Notes: generated by a model not told the origin, from the letters alone. 64,000 nt of DNA from Amycolatopsis coloradensis (GCF_037997115.1 NZ_CP150484.1:4841922-4905921); one strand, 5' to 3'. Numbered from the stretch's first letter, positions 9,518 through 17,908 are shown. Numbers and translations: made by a program.

Positions 9518-9538
9518 GGGGTCTTGTGGCAAGTCCCC
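9518..9538 (-). promoter_or_regulatory. Rifamycin-associated element (RAE)-like inverted repeat
   Basis: The arms GGGGTCTTG (9518-9526) and CAAGTCCCC (9530-9538) flank a 3-base centre; eight of nine pairs match. The published RAE is an inverted repeat of about 19 bp with a TTG...CAA core and G/C-rich ends, found before rifamycin-resistance genes including helR. The match to that pattern is from memory. Just upstream in the gene's direction is an A/T-rich stretch (9541-9560, reading CATATAGC) that could hold the -10 box. Confidence 0.75.
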
Positions 9539-9671
9539 CCATGCGCTATATGTTTATTACGGAGGGAGTTGCCTTCGTTCACTTCTCGGCCCGTCGGGCC
9601 CTTTGTCCACCGCATTTTCATGCCCAGGGTCGTTGGCGTTCTATCGAGCCGTAAGGCAAAAGGTGGCGGGT

Positions 9672-9690
9672 TGCGAAAGCCACTTTCGCA
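9672..9690 (-). terminator. Short hairpin after the lytic transglycosylase gene
   Basis: TGCGAAAG (9672-9679) and CTTTCGCA (9683-9690) form a perfect 8-bp stem with a CCA loop, downstream of the transglycosylase stop on the minus strand. I see nothing else clear in 9541-9671 beyond the helR promoter region. Confidence 0.5.
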
Positions 9691-9744
9691 CGTCAGCGGA
9701 GGCGTGGAGCGCGAGCCGCCAGCCCAGGCGGTAGCGAAGGCCTC

Positions 9745-9769
9745 CTTCCCTACTCTGACGGTAGGGAAG
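9745..9769 (-). terminator. Hairpin over the transglycosylase stop codon
   Basis: CTTCCCTAC (9745-9753) and GTAGGGAAG (9761-9769) pair perfectly around a 7-base loop and include the TAG stop (9750-9752). The adjacent GAAGGCCTCCTT recurs at 60343-60354. Confidence 0.45.
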
Positions 9770-10670
9770 CGCCACGCCGCATCGGCCGCGGCGTGCCGGC
9801 GGCGACGTCCGGAGAGTCGGGAGCGCCGACGGGCACCTGGCTGTCCGGCGTGGTCGCGACGCCGCCGCGGTAGGCGACCGCCCACCGGATCACGGTGTCC
9901 ACATAGGACAGTGAGTGGTTGTAGCGATACACGGCCACGCGCTGGGTCTGCTCCGACGTCAGGTCGACACCGCCGGAGCAGAGGTACCGGCCCGAGGCCA
10001 GCGTCGCGTCGTAGATGTTGTTCGGGTTCGACTCGCCGTCGCCGTTGCCGTCCGAGGCGTAGCCCTTCCACGTCGACGGGATGAACTGCGTCGGGCCGAC
10101 CGCGCGGTCCCACACCGTGTCACCGTCGTACTTGCCGCCGTCGGTGTCGGAGATCGCGGCGAACGGCCCGGCGCCGTTGAGTTGCGGGCCGAGGATCGGT
10201 TCGAGGGTGTTGCCCTTGGCGTCGACGTAGCCGCCGCGTGCGTGGTTGGACTCGATCCGGCCGATGCTGGCGATCAAAGCCCAGTCGATGTGGCAGCCGG
10301 GCAGTTCCTTCGCGAGGATGTCGGCCGCGTTCTTGTACGCCTTCATCATGCTGGCGGGGATGCCGAGCGCGCCCGACGGCGCGAACGCGCCGCCGACGTT
10401 GCCGCTGTGACCGGGGACGGTCAGCGGGTCCGGCGTCGGCGGCTGGGGGAGGCTGCCGTCGACGGCGATCTCCGGGACCGTGCCCGCCGGCGGTTGCCAG
10501 GCCGCGGCCTGGTTCTGCGGTGCGGCCGGTTTCGGCGCGGCGACCGGGGCGTCCGGTCCTGCCGACGCGGTGACCGCGGGCAGGACGGCGAGCGCCCCAC
10601 CGGCGAGCGCGAAGGCCGTCCGGTGCCGGGCGGACAACTTGTCCGTCTGTCGAGGACGGTGCTTCGGCAT
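9750..10670 (-). CDS. Secreted lytic murein transglycosylase (SLT family)
   Basis: A 306-residue exported peptidoglycan-cleaving enzyme. The N terminus carries a basic region and a hydrophobic signal (FALAGGALAVLPAVTASA, about residues 20-37), then a Pro/Ala-rich linker to about residue 95. The catalytic domain follows, with GRIESNHARGG (catalytic Glu, about residue 140) and the family strings GPTQFIPSTW and YRYNHSLSYV. ATG 10670 is preceded by GGGAGAGAAC. It stands alone, divergent from the ArsR regulator; its role in wall turnover is inferred from the family. No membrane anchor is seen at the C terminus. Confidence 0.9.
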   Translation of the reverse strand: MPKHRPRQTDKLSARHRTAFALAGGALAVLPAVTASAGPDAPVAAPKPAAPQNQAAAWQPPAGTVPEIAVDGSLPQPPTPDPLTVPGHSGNVGGAFAPSGALGIPASMMKAYKNAADILAKELPGCHIDWALIASIGRIESNHARGGYVDAKGNTLEPILGPQLNGAGPFAAISDTDGGKYDGDTVWDRAVGPTQFIPSTWKGYASDGNGDGESNPNNIYDATLASGRYLCSGGVDLTSEQTQRVAVYRYNHSLSYVDTVIRWAVAYRGGVATTPDSQVPVGAPDSPDVAAGTPRPMRRGASLPSE

Positions 10671-10870
10671 GTTCTCTCCCGCAAGGTCGACTCCGGGCAA
10701 AACTATCCGATATCACCGAATTTCGGGGGCGGCACAACGAAAAACCCGCGATCCTGTCGAGTTTTCGTCCGCCCGGCACAAGACCTTCGTAGTGAAGTTG
10801 TCAATTTCACGCTGAGTTCACCGAATCGTCAGCAGAATCCCCGCTCCCCTCCGGGGTGGTCCGAACCGCG

Positions 10871-10902
10871 TGCAAAGAGACCTTTGCACAATCTCCTTTG
10901 CA
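10871..10902. promoter_or_regulatory. Candidate operator of the ArsR-family regulator
   Basis: TGCAAAG (10871-10877) and CTTTGCA (10882-10888) form a perfect inverted repeat with a 4-base centre; a third half, TTTGCAT, lies at 10897-10903. The repeat overlaps a plausible -35 (TTTGCA, 10883-10888), which suits autorepression. The rest of 10671-10870, between the divergent genes, shows no structure I can name. Confidence 0.5.
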
Positions 10903-10906
10903 TGGC

Positions 10907-10912
10907 TACCTT
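10907..10912 (+). promoter_or_regulatory. -10 box of a probable leaderless transcript
   Basis: TACCTT lies seven bases before the ATG at 10919, with TTTGCA 18 bp upstream as a -35. No Shine-Dalgarno sequence precedes the ATG. Confidence 0.5.
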
Positions 10913-10918
10913 GGTGTC

Positions 10919-11497
10919 ATGACCGGTCCGCCGCCACCCGAAGAGATCGCCGACGCCGCCGTGCTGAAGGCGGTGATGCACCCGCTGCGCCGCCGGATCA
11001 TGGAGGCGCTGGGCCGCGGACCCGCGACGGCGACGAAGCTGGCCAAGGAACTGGGGGAGAGCTCGGGCGCGACCAGCTACCACCTGCGGGAACTGGCGAA
11101 GTACGACTTCGTCGACGAGGCACCGGAACTCGCGCACGGCAAGGAGCGCTGGTGGCGTGCCCGGCCGCGCGACATCCGCTGGCCTCGGCACAGCGAGCAG
11201 AACGACGAGATGCGCGCCGTGTTCGACGAGGCGCAGCGCGCCGCGTTCACCGAAGACCTCGAACAGCTGGCGCGTTTCCTCGAGCGCCGCGGTGAGCTGG
11301 GCGAATGGGGTGACGCGCTGGTGTTCTCACGCGGCTCGGTCTACCTGAACCTCGAAGAGCTCAAGGAGTTCTTCGACGAGTACCTGGACCTGCTGCGCCG
11401 CTATTGGCGGCCGGAACCCGGCCCGGACGCGCGGAAGGTGCTCGTGCGCTGGACGGCGTTCCCGGATGCCGACGGGGAGGTGGGCGAAGGGAAGTGA
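10919..11497 (+). CDS. ArsR-type winged-helix transcriptional regulator
   Basis: A 192-residue DNA-binding protein. The winged helix occupies about residues 10-90: LKAVMHPLRRRIMEALG, then TKLAKELGESSGATSYHLREL as the recognition helix region and ERWWRARPRDIRW as the wing. The C-terminal half is a helical domain common in actinobacterial relatives and has no metal-binding Cys motif. The ATG at 10919 fits a leaderless start; an upstream in-frame GTG would put coding sequence through the operator palindrome. It probably represses its own gene; whether it controls the acylase gene 96 bases downstream is unknown. Confidence 0.8.
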   Translation: MTGPPPPEEIADAAVLKAVMHPLRRRIMEALGRGPATATKLAKELGESSGATSYHLRELAKYDFVDEAPELAHGKERWWRARPRDIRWPRHSEQNDEMRAVFDEAQRAAFTEDLEQLARFLERRGELGEWGDALVFSRGSVYLNLEELKEFFDEYLDLLRRYWRPEPGPDARKVLVRWTAFPDADGEVGEGK

Positions 11498-11534
11498 AAA
11501 CCGGTGGGAGAGCGGCCACTCGACCACCGGGATC

Positions 11535-11569
11535 GCGTCACCACGCCGGACGGCGTGTCTTCACGAACG
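11535..11569 (+). repeat. 35-bp direct repeat, copy 1
   Basis: It begins GCGTCACCACGCC and ends GGCGTGTCTTCACGAACG. It contains a small hairpin (CACGCC, GGAC loop, GGCGTG) followed by TCTTC. The second copy at 15288-15322 has the same orientation and differs only at two loop bases. It lies between the ArsR gene and the acylase gene. Confidence 0.7.
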
Positions 11570-11593
11570 ACTCCACAGACAAGGGGGAGCAGC

Positions 11594-13915
11594 ATGCTGC
11601 TCTGGAAGAGAATCGCGGCCGCCTGCGTCGCGGCGAGTCTGCTCGCGGCGGGGACCGCGGCGGCCGCGCAACCGCCGGACGGGGCAACCCGGGCGGACGC
11701 CACCATCCGCTACACCGAATACGGCATCCCGCATATCGTCGCCAACGACTGGGTGAACCTGGGCTTCGGGCAGGGGTTCGCCGCGGCCAGGGACAACATC
11801 TGCGCGATCGCGGACGTCGCGGTCACGACGCGGGCCGAGCGTTCCCGCTGGCTCGGGCCGGACGCGCCGCCGACGAGCGGGGTGAGCCAGGCGAGCACGA
11901 ACCTCGCGAGCGACCTGTACTTCCAAGGTCTGAACGAAAGCGGCGTGATCGAGCGGCTCCTTTCGGCGCCCGCGCCGCGCGGGCCGTACCGAGAGGTCCG
12001 CGAACTGGTCCGCGGCTACGTCGAGGGGGTCAACAAGTACCTCCGCAGCGGTGAGATCACCGACCCGGCTTGCCGGGGCGCCGGCTGGCTGAAGCCGATC
12101 ACCGAACTCGACGTCTACCGGCACAGCCACGCGGTCGGCATGATCTTCGGACAGGGCGGCGTCGCGGACTCGATCACCGCGTCGCTCCCGGGTGCGCCGC
12201 CCGCGGGCGGCGGTGCCGGACAGATGCTCGGGGAGACCGGGATCGGCAGCAACGCGATCGCGATCGGCTCGGCCGCGTCGGCGAACGGACGTGGTGTCTC
12301 GCTGGCCAACCCGCACCTGCCGTGGCAGCTGAGTGGGACCAGGCTGTGGCAGTCGCAGGTGACGCTGCCCGGCAAGCTCAACGTCAGCGGAGCCGGTATC
12401 CCCGGTATTCCGCTCATGTGGCTGGGACACAACGAAACCGCCGCCTGGAGTGGAACCGCCACCGACACGACGCGGACGTACACGCTGTTCGAGCTGAAGC
12501 TCGCGCCCGGCTCGCCGACGACGTATCTGGTCGACGGGAAGCCCGAGCGGATGCGCCGCCACGACGTGAGTGTCCTGTCGCGCAAGGCGGACGGCACTCT
12601 GGAGCGGGTCGTACGTCCACAGTGGACGACGCGGTACGGCCCGGTGACGACCCGGCTCGGGCAGCGGGAACTGCCGTGGACGGCGTCGAGCGCGTTCGCC
12701 ATCGCGGACGCCAACGCCACGAACCTCGGGATGACGAACTCGATGTTCGCGATCGCCCGCGGCCGGACGGCGGGGGAGATGATCGGCGCGGTCCGCGAGA
12801 CCCAGGGGCTGCCGTGGATGAACATCCTCGCCACCGACGACCGCGGCCGGGTGGAGTTCAGCCAGATCCACGGGGTCCCGCACGTCACCGACGAGAAGGC
12901 GGCGCGCTGCAACACGCCACTGGGCAAGGAGCTGTTCGACGCTGACGGCGTCGCGGTGCTCGACGGTGCCAAGACGGCCTGCGCGTGGGGCCGGGATCGC
13001 GACGCGCTACGGCCTGGCGTCTTCGGCCCGTCCAGCCTGCCGAGCCTGAGCCGGTCCGACTACGTGGCGAACTCGAACGACAGCTACTGGCTGCCCAACC
13101 CCTCGGCCGCGACGACCGGTTTCCCCAGGATCGTGGGCCCGGTCCGCTACGAACAGAACATGAGGACCCGTGGCGGCTTCGTCGAGATCGCCGATCAGCT
13201 GAAGAAGGGCGGCTTCACGGGGCAGGCGATGCGGGACCTGATGTTCTCGCACCGGGACCACGCCGCCGAACTCGTGCGGGCCCACGTCGTCGCGATGTGC
13301 CGCACGATGCCGGGAATGGAGGCCGCGTGCGCCGCGCTGGCGGGCTGGGACGGCCGTTCGGACGCGGAGAGCAGGGGCGCTCTGCTGTTCGACCGGTTCT
13401 GGTCGGCCGTGGATCGCGTGGGGCCATCGATCTGGAAGGTTCCGTTCGACGCCAAGGACCCGGTCCGCACGCCGAACACCCTCGACACGGGCAACGCGGC
13501 GGTCCGCAAGGCGCTTTCCGATGCCGTCGCGGAATTGCGAGCGGCGAAGATCCCGCTCGACGCGCCGTACGGCGACAACCACCATGTCGTCCGTGACGGC
13601 CGGAAGATCCCGTTGGGCGGCGGAACCGCGGGCCGTGGGGTCTACAACACCCTGGGCGGGCCTTGGGATCCGGCACGCGGCTACACCGAGTTCACGCATG
13701 GCGGGACGTACCTGCACGTCGTGGCGTTCGACGGTACGGGCTGCCCGGATACGACGACGCTGCTGACCTACTCGCAGTCCGCGAACCCGGAGTCCGCACA
13801 CCACAGCGACCAGACGGAGTTGTACTCGCGCAAGCAGTGGGTCACCGAACGGTACTGCGAGAAGGACATCCTCGCGTCACCGTCGCTGGAGGTCGTCCGG
13901 GTGAGCAGGCGATGA
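11594..13915 (+). CDS. Penicillin acylase-family secreted amidase (Ntn hydrolase)
   Basis: A 773-residue precursor of the penicillin G acylase/AHL acylase/cephalosporin acylase family. The order is: a signal peptide (LLWKRIAAACVAASLLAAGTAAAA), the alpha chain, a spacer, then the beta chain starting at the predicted nucleophile Ser219 in GIGSNAIAIGS, where self-cleavage would occur. Later family blocks are ANPHLPWQLSGTRLWQ, LMWLGHNETAAW and VANSNDSYWLPN. ATG 11594 is preceded by GGGGGAGC. The substrate is unknown: beta-lactams, acyl-homoserine lactones and acylated peptides such as echinocandins are all handled by this family. The gene overlaps the following hydrolase by ATGA, so the two form a unit. 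Confidence 0.9.
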   Translation: MLLWKRIAAACVAASLLAAGTAAAAQPPDGATRADATIRYTEYGIPHIVANDWVNLGFGQGFAAARDNICAIADVAVTTRAERSRWLGPDAPPTSGVSQASTNLASDLYFQGLNESGVIERLLSAPAPRGPYREVRELVRGYVEGVNKYLRSGEITDPACRGAGWLKPITELDVYRHSHAVGMIFGQGGVADSITASLPGAPPAGGGAGQMLGETGIGSNAIAIGSAASANGRGVSLANPHLPWQLSGTRLWQSQVTLPGKLNVSGAGIPGIPLMWLGHNETAAWSGTATDTTRTYTLFELKLAPGSPTTYLVDGKPERMRRHDVSVLSRKADGTLERVVRPQWTTRYGPVTTRLGQRELPWTASSAFAIADANATNLGMTNSMFAIARGRTAGEMIGAVRETQGLPWMNILATDDRGRVEFSQIHGVPHVTDEKAARCNTPLGKELFDADGVAVLDGAKTACAWGRDRDALRPGVFGPSSLPSLSRSDYVANSNDSYWLPNPSAATTGFPRIVGPVRYEQNMRTRGGFVEIADQLKKGGFTGQAMRDLMFSHRDHAAELVRAHVVAMCRTMPGMEAACAALAGWDGRSDAESRGALLFDRFWSAVDRVGPSIWKVPFDAKDPVRTPNTLDTGNAAVRKALSDAVAELRAAKIPLDAPYGDNHHVVRDGRKIPLGGGTAGRGVYNTLGGPWDPARGYTEFTHGGTYLHVVAFDGTGCPDTTTLLTYSQSANPESAHHSDQTELYSRKQWVTERYCEKDILASPSLEVVRVSRR

Positions 13916-15237
13916 TCGCCGCGCTGCTCGCGGCCGTCGTGGCGGTCTCGTCACCGGTGCCCGCCGCGGCTCCGGACGGCGAAGTCTCGTTCACCAGCCA
14001 CGGGGTCACCTTGCGGGGAACGGTGGTCGCGCCGGAGGGCGGCGGTCCGGCGCCGGGCATCGTCATGGTGCACGGATCCGGCGAACACGACAGGGACGAC
14101 TATCGCGCCGAGGCGGAATCCTTCGCCAAGGCGGGGATCGCGACCCTGATCTACGACAAACGGACCGAGGGCTATTCGCTGTTCGAACGGGACTACTCGG
14201 TCCTGGCCGACGACGCTCTCGCCGCTGTCCAGGCGCTGCGTTCGCGTCCGGGGGTGGATCCGGCCCGCGTCGGCGTGTGGGGACTGAGCGAGGGAGGCTG
14301 GGTCGCGCCGCTGGCGGCGTCGAAGTCGAAGGACGTCGCCTTCGTGGTCACCGTCGGTGCCAACGGCGTTTCGCCCGACCGCCAGCAGTCGTGGGCCTTC
14401 GAGACCTATCTGCGCCGCGGCGGTGTCACCGGTTCGATGGTGGACATGGTGTCGTCGACGAACATGCGCACCCTCGCGGGTGCGGGCGTGTTCCCCGAGG
14501 CCGGATACGACCCTGTTCCGGTGCTGGAGAAGGTGCGGCAGCCGGTGCTCGGCCTGTGGGGCGAGCTGGATCGGCTCACCCCGCCCGGCGAGGCCGTCCG
14601 GATCTTCCGGGAAACGCTGGACAGGGCCGGGAACCGGCAGTACACGCTGAAGGTGTTCCCGCAAGCGCAGCACGGGCTCCGGCGGACCACCGATGGTTTC
14701 GACAAGCTCGACGGGTTCGCTCCCGGCTACCTCGACCTCGTCTCGGACTGGGTGAACGGAGCGAAGGGCGGGCCGTCGGCAGACCCGCCTCCGGACCAGG
14801 AGAGCCAAAGTGCCGCGCCGGCACCGCTCGCCTGGTACGAGGCGCCGTGGGTGCAGATCGGGGTCTGGGCGCTGGCTTTGCTGGCGTTCGCGGCCTACCC
14901 GGTGACAGCGTTGTTCCGCCGTCGTAAGGAGGTTCCGCTCGGCAGGCCCGCGCGGTGGCTGGCGTCGGCCGGCCTGCTCGGCACGGTGGGATTCCTCGTC
15001 TACTACGTCGTGCTGACGACGGGGGCGGCGATGGCGCCGGGCCCGGTCCTTTTCGGACGGACCTTGCCGTGGCTCGCGTTGCAGCTGATCGCGGTCGGGG
15101 TCGTCGTCGCCGGGGCGGTGACCGCGGTTTCGTGGTGGCGGAAGAAGGAAGGCGCGGGTGTGCGCGTCGGCCTGCTGCTGGCCGGGACCGTATTGTTCGT
15201 CCCCTGGGCCGTCCACTGGGGACTTTTGGTGCCGTGA
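13912..15237 (+). CDS. Exported alpha/beta hydrolase with C-terminal membrane segments
   Basis: A 441-residue protein. The N-terminal signal segment (about 1-20) is followed by an alpha/beta hydrolase domain (about 30-285), with the oxyanion region MVHGSGEHDRDDY, nucleophile elbow GLSEGG (Ser126), acid region GELDRLTPPG and His in FPQAQHGL. The C-terminal third has about four membrane spans (near 310-330, 350-370, 385-410, 420-440). The active domain therefore probably faces the outside while anchored in the membrane. Its start overlaps the acylase stop, suggesting joint work on extracellular substrates. The substrate is unknown. Confidence 0.85.
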   Translation: MIAALLAAVVAVSSPVPAAAPDGEVSFTSHGVTLRGTVVAPEGGGPAPGIVMVHGSGEHDRDDYRAEAESFAKAGIATLIYDKRTEGYSLFERDYSVLADDALAAVQALRSRPGVDPARVGVWGLSEGGWVAPLAASKSKDVAFVVTVGANGVSPDRQQSWAFETYLRRGGVTGSMVDMVSSTNMRTLAGAGVFPEAGYDPVPVLEKVRQPVLGLWGELDRLTPPGEAVRIFRETLDRAGNRQYTLKVFPQAQHGLRRTTDGFDKLDGFAPGYLDLVSDWVNGAKGGPSADPPPDQESQSAAPAPLAWYEAPWVQIGVWALALLAFAAYPVTALFRRRKEVPLGRPARWLASAGLLGTVGFLVYYVVLTTGAAMAPGPVLFGRTLPWLALQLIAVGVVVAGAVTAVSWWRKKEGAGVRVGLLLAGTVLFVPWAVHWGLLVP

Positions 15238-15243
15238 AATGAG

Positions 15244-15275
15244 CCTGGGTGCCGGGCGGCCACCCGGCACCCAGG
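15244..15275 (+). terminator. 13-bp hairpin terminator after the hydrolase
   Basis: CCTGGGTGCCGGG (15244-15256) and CCCGGCACCCAGG (15263-15275) pair perfectly around a 6-base loop, seven bases after the stop. There is no T-run. Confidence 0.75.
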
Positions 15276-15287
15276 CGAACGGAAGCC

Positions 15288-15322
15288 GCGTCACCACGCC
15301 CGAGGGCGTGTCTTCACGAACG
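15288..15322 (+). repeat. 35-bp direct repeat, copy 2
   Basis: Matches copy 1 (11535-11569) at 33 of 35 positions; both differences are in the hairpin loop (CGAG for GGAC). The two copies bracket the acylase and hydrolase genes. Confidence 0.7.
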
Positions 15323-15344
15323 GGACCTCCGGGTCAGAAGATAC

Positions 15345-16145
15345 TCAGGACTTCGGGGTGACGGCGAACCGGCGCAGTTCCAGCGCCGGGTTCTTGGCGC
15401 GTACCTCGGAGATCCGCTCGGCGGAGACCTCGCCGGTCGCGGTCCCCGTGCGCTCGCCGAGCGAGGCGACGACGACGCCCATCGGGTCGACGATCATGCT
15501 GTGTCCCGAACCCGCGGGCGCGGCCTGCCCCGCCGCGACGAGGTAGATCGTGTTCTCGATCGCCCTGGCCCGGACCAGGGTGGTCCAGTGGTCCTCCTTG
15601 AGCGGGCCGGGCATCCACTCCGCGGGCAGCAGCACCGCGTCCGCGCCCGCGTCGACCAGGCGGCGGGTGACCTCCGGGAACCTCAGGTCGTAGCAGGTCT
15701 GTAGACCGAAGGTGATGCCGTCGACCTCGAACGTCTCCGGGGCCTCGATGTCTCCGGGCCGGACCAGTTCCGATTCGCGGAAACCGAAGGCGTCGTACAG
15801 GTGCAGCTTGCGGTAGAGCGCGGCGATCGCGCCGTCGGGGCCGGCCGCCACCAGCGTGTTCGAGATCCGCTCGCCGCCGGGGAGTGCTTCGTTGATGCCC
15901 GCGACGACGGTGATTTGCCGGTCCTTCGCGAGGCCGCGCAGCTCGGTGACGAAGGGCCCGTCGAGTTCTTCGGCCGAGGTCACGAATTCCCGGCTCATCG
16001 TCGGTACGGTGAACAACGAGTACTCGGGCAGCGCGACCACCCGCGCACCGCGGTCGGCCGCTTCGCCGACGAGGGAGGCGACTCGGGCGAGGTTGGCCTG
16101 TTTGTCGTTGCCGGGCGCGAACTGCGCCACCGCGACGTGCACCAT
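15345..16145 (-). CDS. Carbon-nitrogen hydrolase (nitrilase superfamily)
   Basis: A 266-residue amidase-type enzyme with the Glu-Lys-Cys triad in order: Glu41 in ALPEYSLF, Lys in LYRKLHLYD, Cys in LQTCYDLRFPE (about residue 144). This is normal length for the omega-amidase/Nit-like branch, which hydrolyses small amides such as deaminated glutathione or ketoglutaramate; the actual substrate cannot be read. ATG 16145 has GAAGGGG upstream. It is divergent from a GntR/FCD regulator, which probably controls it through the shared 103-base gap. Confidence 0.87.
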   Translation of the reverse strand: MVHVAVAQFAPGNDKQANLARVASLVGEAADRGARVVALPEYSLFTVPTMSREFVTSAEELDGPFVTELRGLAKDRQITVVAGINEALPGGERISNTLVAAGPDGAIAALYRKLHLYDAFGFRESELVRPGDIEAPETFEVDGITFGLQTCYDLRFPEVTRRLVDAGADAVLLPAEWMPGPLKEDHWTTLVRARAIENTIYLVAAGQAAPAGSGHSMIVDPMGVVVASLGERTGTATGEVSAERISEVRAKNPALELRRFAVTPKS

Positions 16146-16171
16146 GGGACCCCTTCCAATCAGTGGAACTC

Positions 16172-16191
16172 TTGTATACATGATGGATACT
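16172..16191. promoter_or_regulatory. Candidate GntR operator between divergent genes
   Basis: The stretch TTGTATACATGATGGATAC contains GTATAC and a near repeat GGATAC. FCD-type GntR regulators often bind short TNGTATACNA-like palindromes. It lies between the start of the hydrolase gene (16145) and that of the regulator (16249). Confidence 0.4.
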
Positions 16192-16248
16192 TGGGTGGTC
16201 CAGGTGTAGGCTCTGTCGCGAAAAGTAAGGGAACAGAGGGGGAACGAG

Positions 16249-16908
16249 ATGACTGTGACCGCCGAAGGGGGCGGCCCGGCGCGCGAGCGGGTCTACACGT
16301 GGCTGCGCGACGGAATCATCTCGGGCGAGCTGGAGGGCGGCCGCTTCCTCGACGAAATGTGGGTTTCCGGCGTCGTCGGCGTCTCCAGGACCCCGGTACG
16401 CGAGGCGTTCCACCGCCTGGCCGCCGAGCGGTTCATCAGCCTCCTGCCCCGCAAGGGCGCCCAGGTGCGCACGGTCACCGCCAGGGAACTGGAAGAGGTC
16501 TACCAGAGCAGGCGGCTGATCGAAGGGCACGCCATCGCGGCGCTCTGCGCGAACCGGGCGGGGGCCCCCGCCGAACTGCCGGAACTCATCGAAGCGATGG
16601 CGAGCTCCGGCGCCGAACGTGACTGGTTCGCCGTTTCGGGTTTCGACCGCCGGTTCCACCGCGCCATCGTGAACGCCGCGGGGAACACCGTCCTGACCGA
16701 GCTGTACGACACGCTCCGTTCACGGCAGCAGCGGGTCACGGTCCGCGCGCTGGAGGCACGCCCGGAACGGCTGACGGTGATCAACGAGGAGCACCGGGCC
16801 CTGGTCGCTGCCCTGAACGCCCATGACGTCAAAGAGGCGTCGCGGCTGCTGGAGGAACATCTGCGCCCGGTGTCCGAAGTGATGTCGGCGCTGCCACAGG
16901 AAGGCTGA
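16249..16908 (+). CDS. GntR-family regulator, FCD (FadR/VanR) type
   Basis: A 219-residue repressor. The N-terminal winged helix (about 8-75) has RVYTWLRDGIISGELEGG and VSRTPVREAFHRLAAERFI; the C-terminal helical FCD ligand domain (about 90-215) has the metal/ligand-type residues in FDRRFHRAIVNAAGN and EEHRALVAAL. The ATG at 16249 follows GAGGGGGAACG. It probably controls the divergent nitrilase-like gene. The ligand is unknown, usually a small carboxylate in this family. Confidence 0.88.
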   Translation: MTVTAEGGGPARERVYTWLRDGIISGELEGGRFLDEMWVSGVVGVSRTPVREAFHRLAAERFISLLPRKGAQVRTVTARELEEVYQSRRLIEGHAIAALCANRAGAPAELPELIEAMASSGAERDWFAVSGFDRRFHRAIVNAAGNTVLTELYDTLRSRQQRVTVRALEARPERLTVINEEHRALVAALNAHDVKEASRLLEEHLRPVSEVMSALPQEG

Positions 16909-16913
16909 CCTCG

Positions 16914-17249
16914 ATGGGACTCGAAAAGGTCGTCGGCGTCATGCGCGACAACCTCACCGTCCGGCGTGTCTACGGCGAGCCCGTCGAGAAGGACGGCGTC
17001 GTGGTCATCCCGGCCGCGAGGGTGATCGGCGGCGGAGGCGGCGGGCACGGCGCCGAACAGGACAAGGAAGGCGAGGGCGGCGGTTTCCTCCTCGCCGCGC
17101 GGCCCGTCGGCGCGTACGTCCTCAAAGGCGGCGAGGTGCGCTGGGTCCCGGCGGTGGACGTGACCCTCCTCGGTGCGGTGTTCGCGGTCATGGTCGCCGC
17201 GATCCACCGGCGCCGGCCATACCGGCGAGGATCAGATCGATCCCGATGA
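16914..17249 (+). CDS. GerW/YtfJ-family sporulation-type protein
   Basis: A 111-residue protein of the GerW (YtfJ) family, defined by a short beta domain, a glycine-rich stretch (VIGGGGGGHGAEQ) and the sequence RPVGAYVLKGGEVRWVPAVD, followed by a hydrophobic C-terminal segment (VTLLGAVFAVMVAAI) that may anchor it. In Bacillus it is needed for spore germination; in actinobacteria the role is unclear. It starts five bases after the GntR stop, so the two may be co-transcribed. Its 3' end overlaps the 3' end of the TetR-like gene on the other strand. Confidence 0.8.
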   Translation: MGLEKVVGVMRDNLTVRRVYGEPVEKDGVVVIPAARVIGGGGGGHGAEQDKEGEGGGFLLAARPVGAYVLKGGEVRWVPAVDVTLLGAVFAVMVAAIHRRRPYRRGSDRSR

Positions 17250-17876
17250 GGAACTGTATCCGGTCGTCGTGATCGCGGGCCTCGGCGGCGACTGTCCGGA
17301 GGAAGGGGAATTCGCCCGGATCGAGTTCTTCCCACACGTCCGCCGCGGCGTGGAGGAATTCGGCACGGTCCACCCGGGCCCGAGCACCCGGGCGTTCGCG
17401 GCGTTCTGGCCCGCGGCGCCGAAGATGTAGAGCACCAGCGCCGAGGTCGCCGTGAACCAGGTGGTTTCGGGGGCGCCGAGCGCACTGACCCGCTGTCCGA
17501 TGGTTTCGAAGATCCGCGGCGTCACGGAGCCCCGAGGGCTACGGGAAAGCTGGAGAGCGAGCTGCGGGGAAAGCCACGGGTGCCGCTCGATCGCTTCGAA
17601 CAGACCGAGCCCGATGGCCCGTATCTCGTCCTGCGGTGAGCCCTCGGCCACGACTCGCAGCGCGGCGACGATGACGGACGCGGTCGCGGCGTCGAGCAGC
17701 GCGCCCTTGTTCGGCACGTGCCAGTAGATCGCGCCGGGGCCGGTGGCGAGGCGTTCGGTCAGCGTCCGGAAGGTCAGCCCGCGCTCGCCCGCCGCGTCGA
17801 GGAGTTCGACGGCGGCCTCGACGATGCGCTCGCGGGACAGTGCCTCCGCGCGTGTCCGTGGTGCCATGTCGTTCAT
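17188..17876 (-). pseudogene. TetR-family regulator with a one-base frameshift
   Basis: The N-terminal part (from ATG 17876 or 17867) is a clear TetR DNA-binding domain, SRERIVEAAVELLDAAGERG then GAIYWHVPNKGALLDAATAS, and runs in frame to ARVLGPG. The natural C terminus (VDRAEFLHAAADVWEELDPG to FLIGIDLILAGMAG) continues in another frame from about 17373. Restoring one G in the G/C run at 17373-17381 would join the halves into a protein of normal length (about 229 residues). As given, the frame ends in an unrelated tail at 17232. Either a real null mutation or a homopolymer sequencing error. Confidence 0.8.
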
Positions 17877-17908
17877 CCCGGCAGAGCGCGGATAGGCGGC
17901 TTTCGGGT

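Noticed and set aside
10671..10870. c-di-AMP (ydaO) riboswitch before the lytic transglycosylase
   Set aside because: Such riboswitches often precede wall hydrolases in actinobacteria, but I could not find the conserved ydaO core sequences in this stretch.
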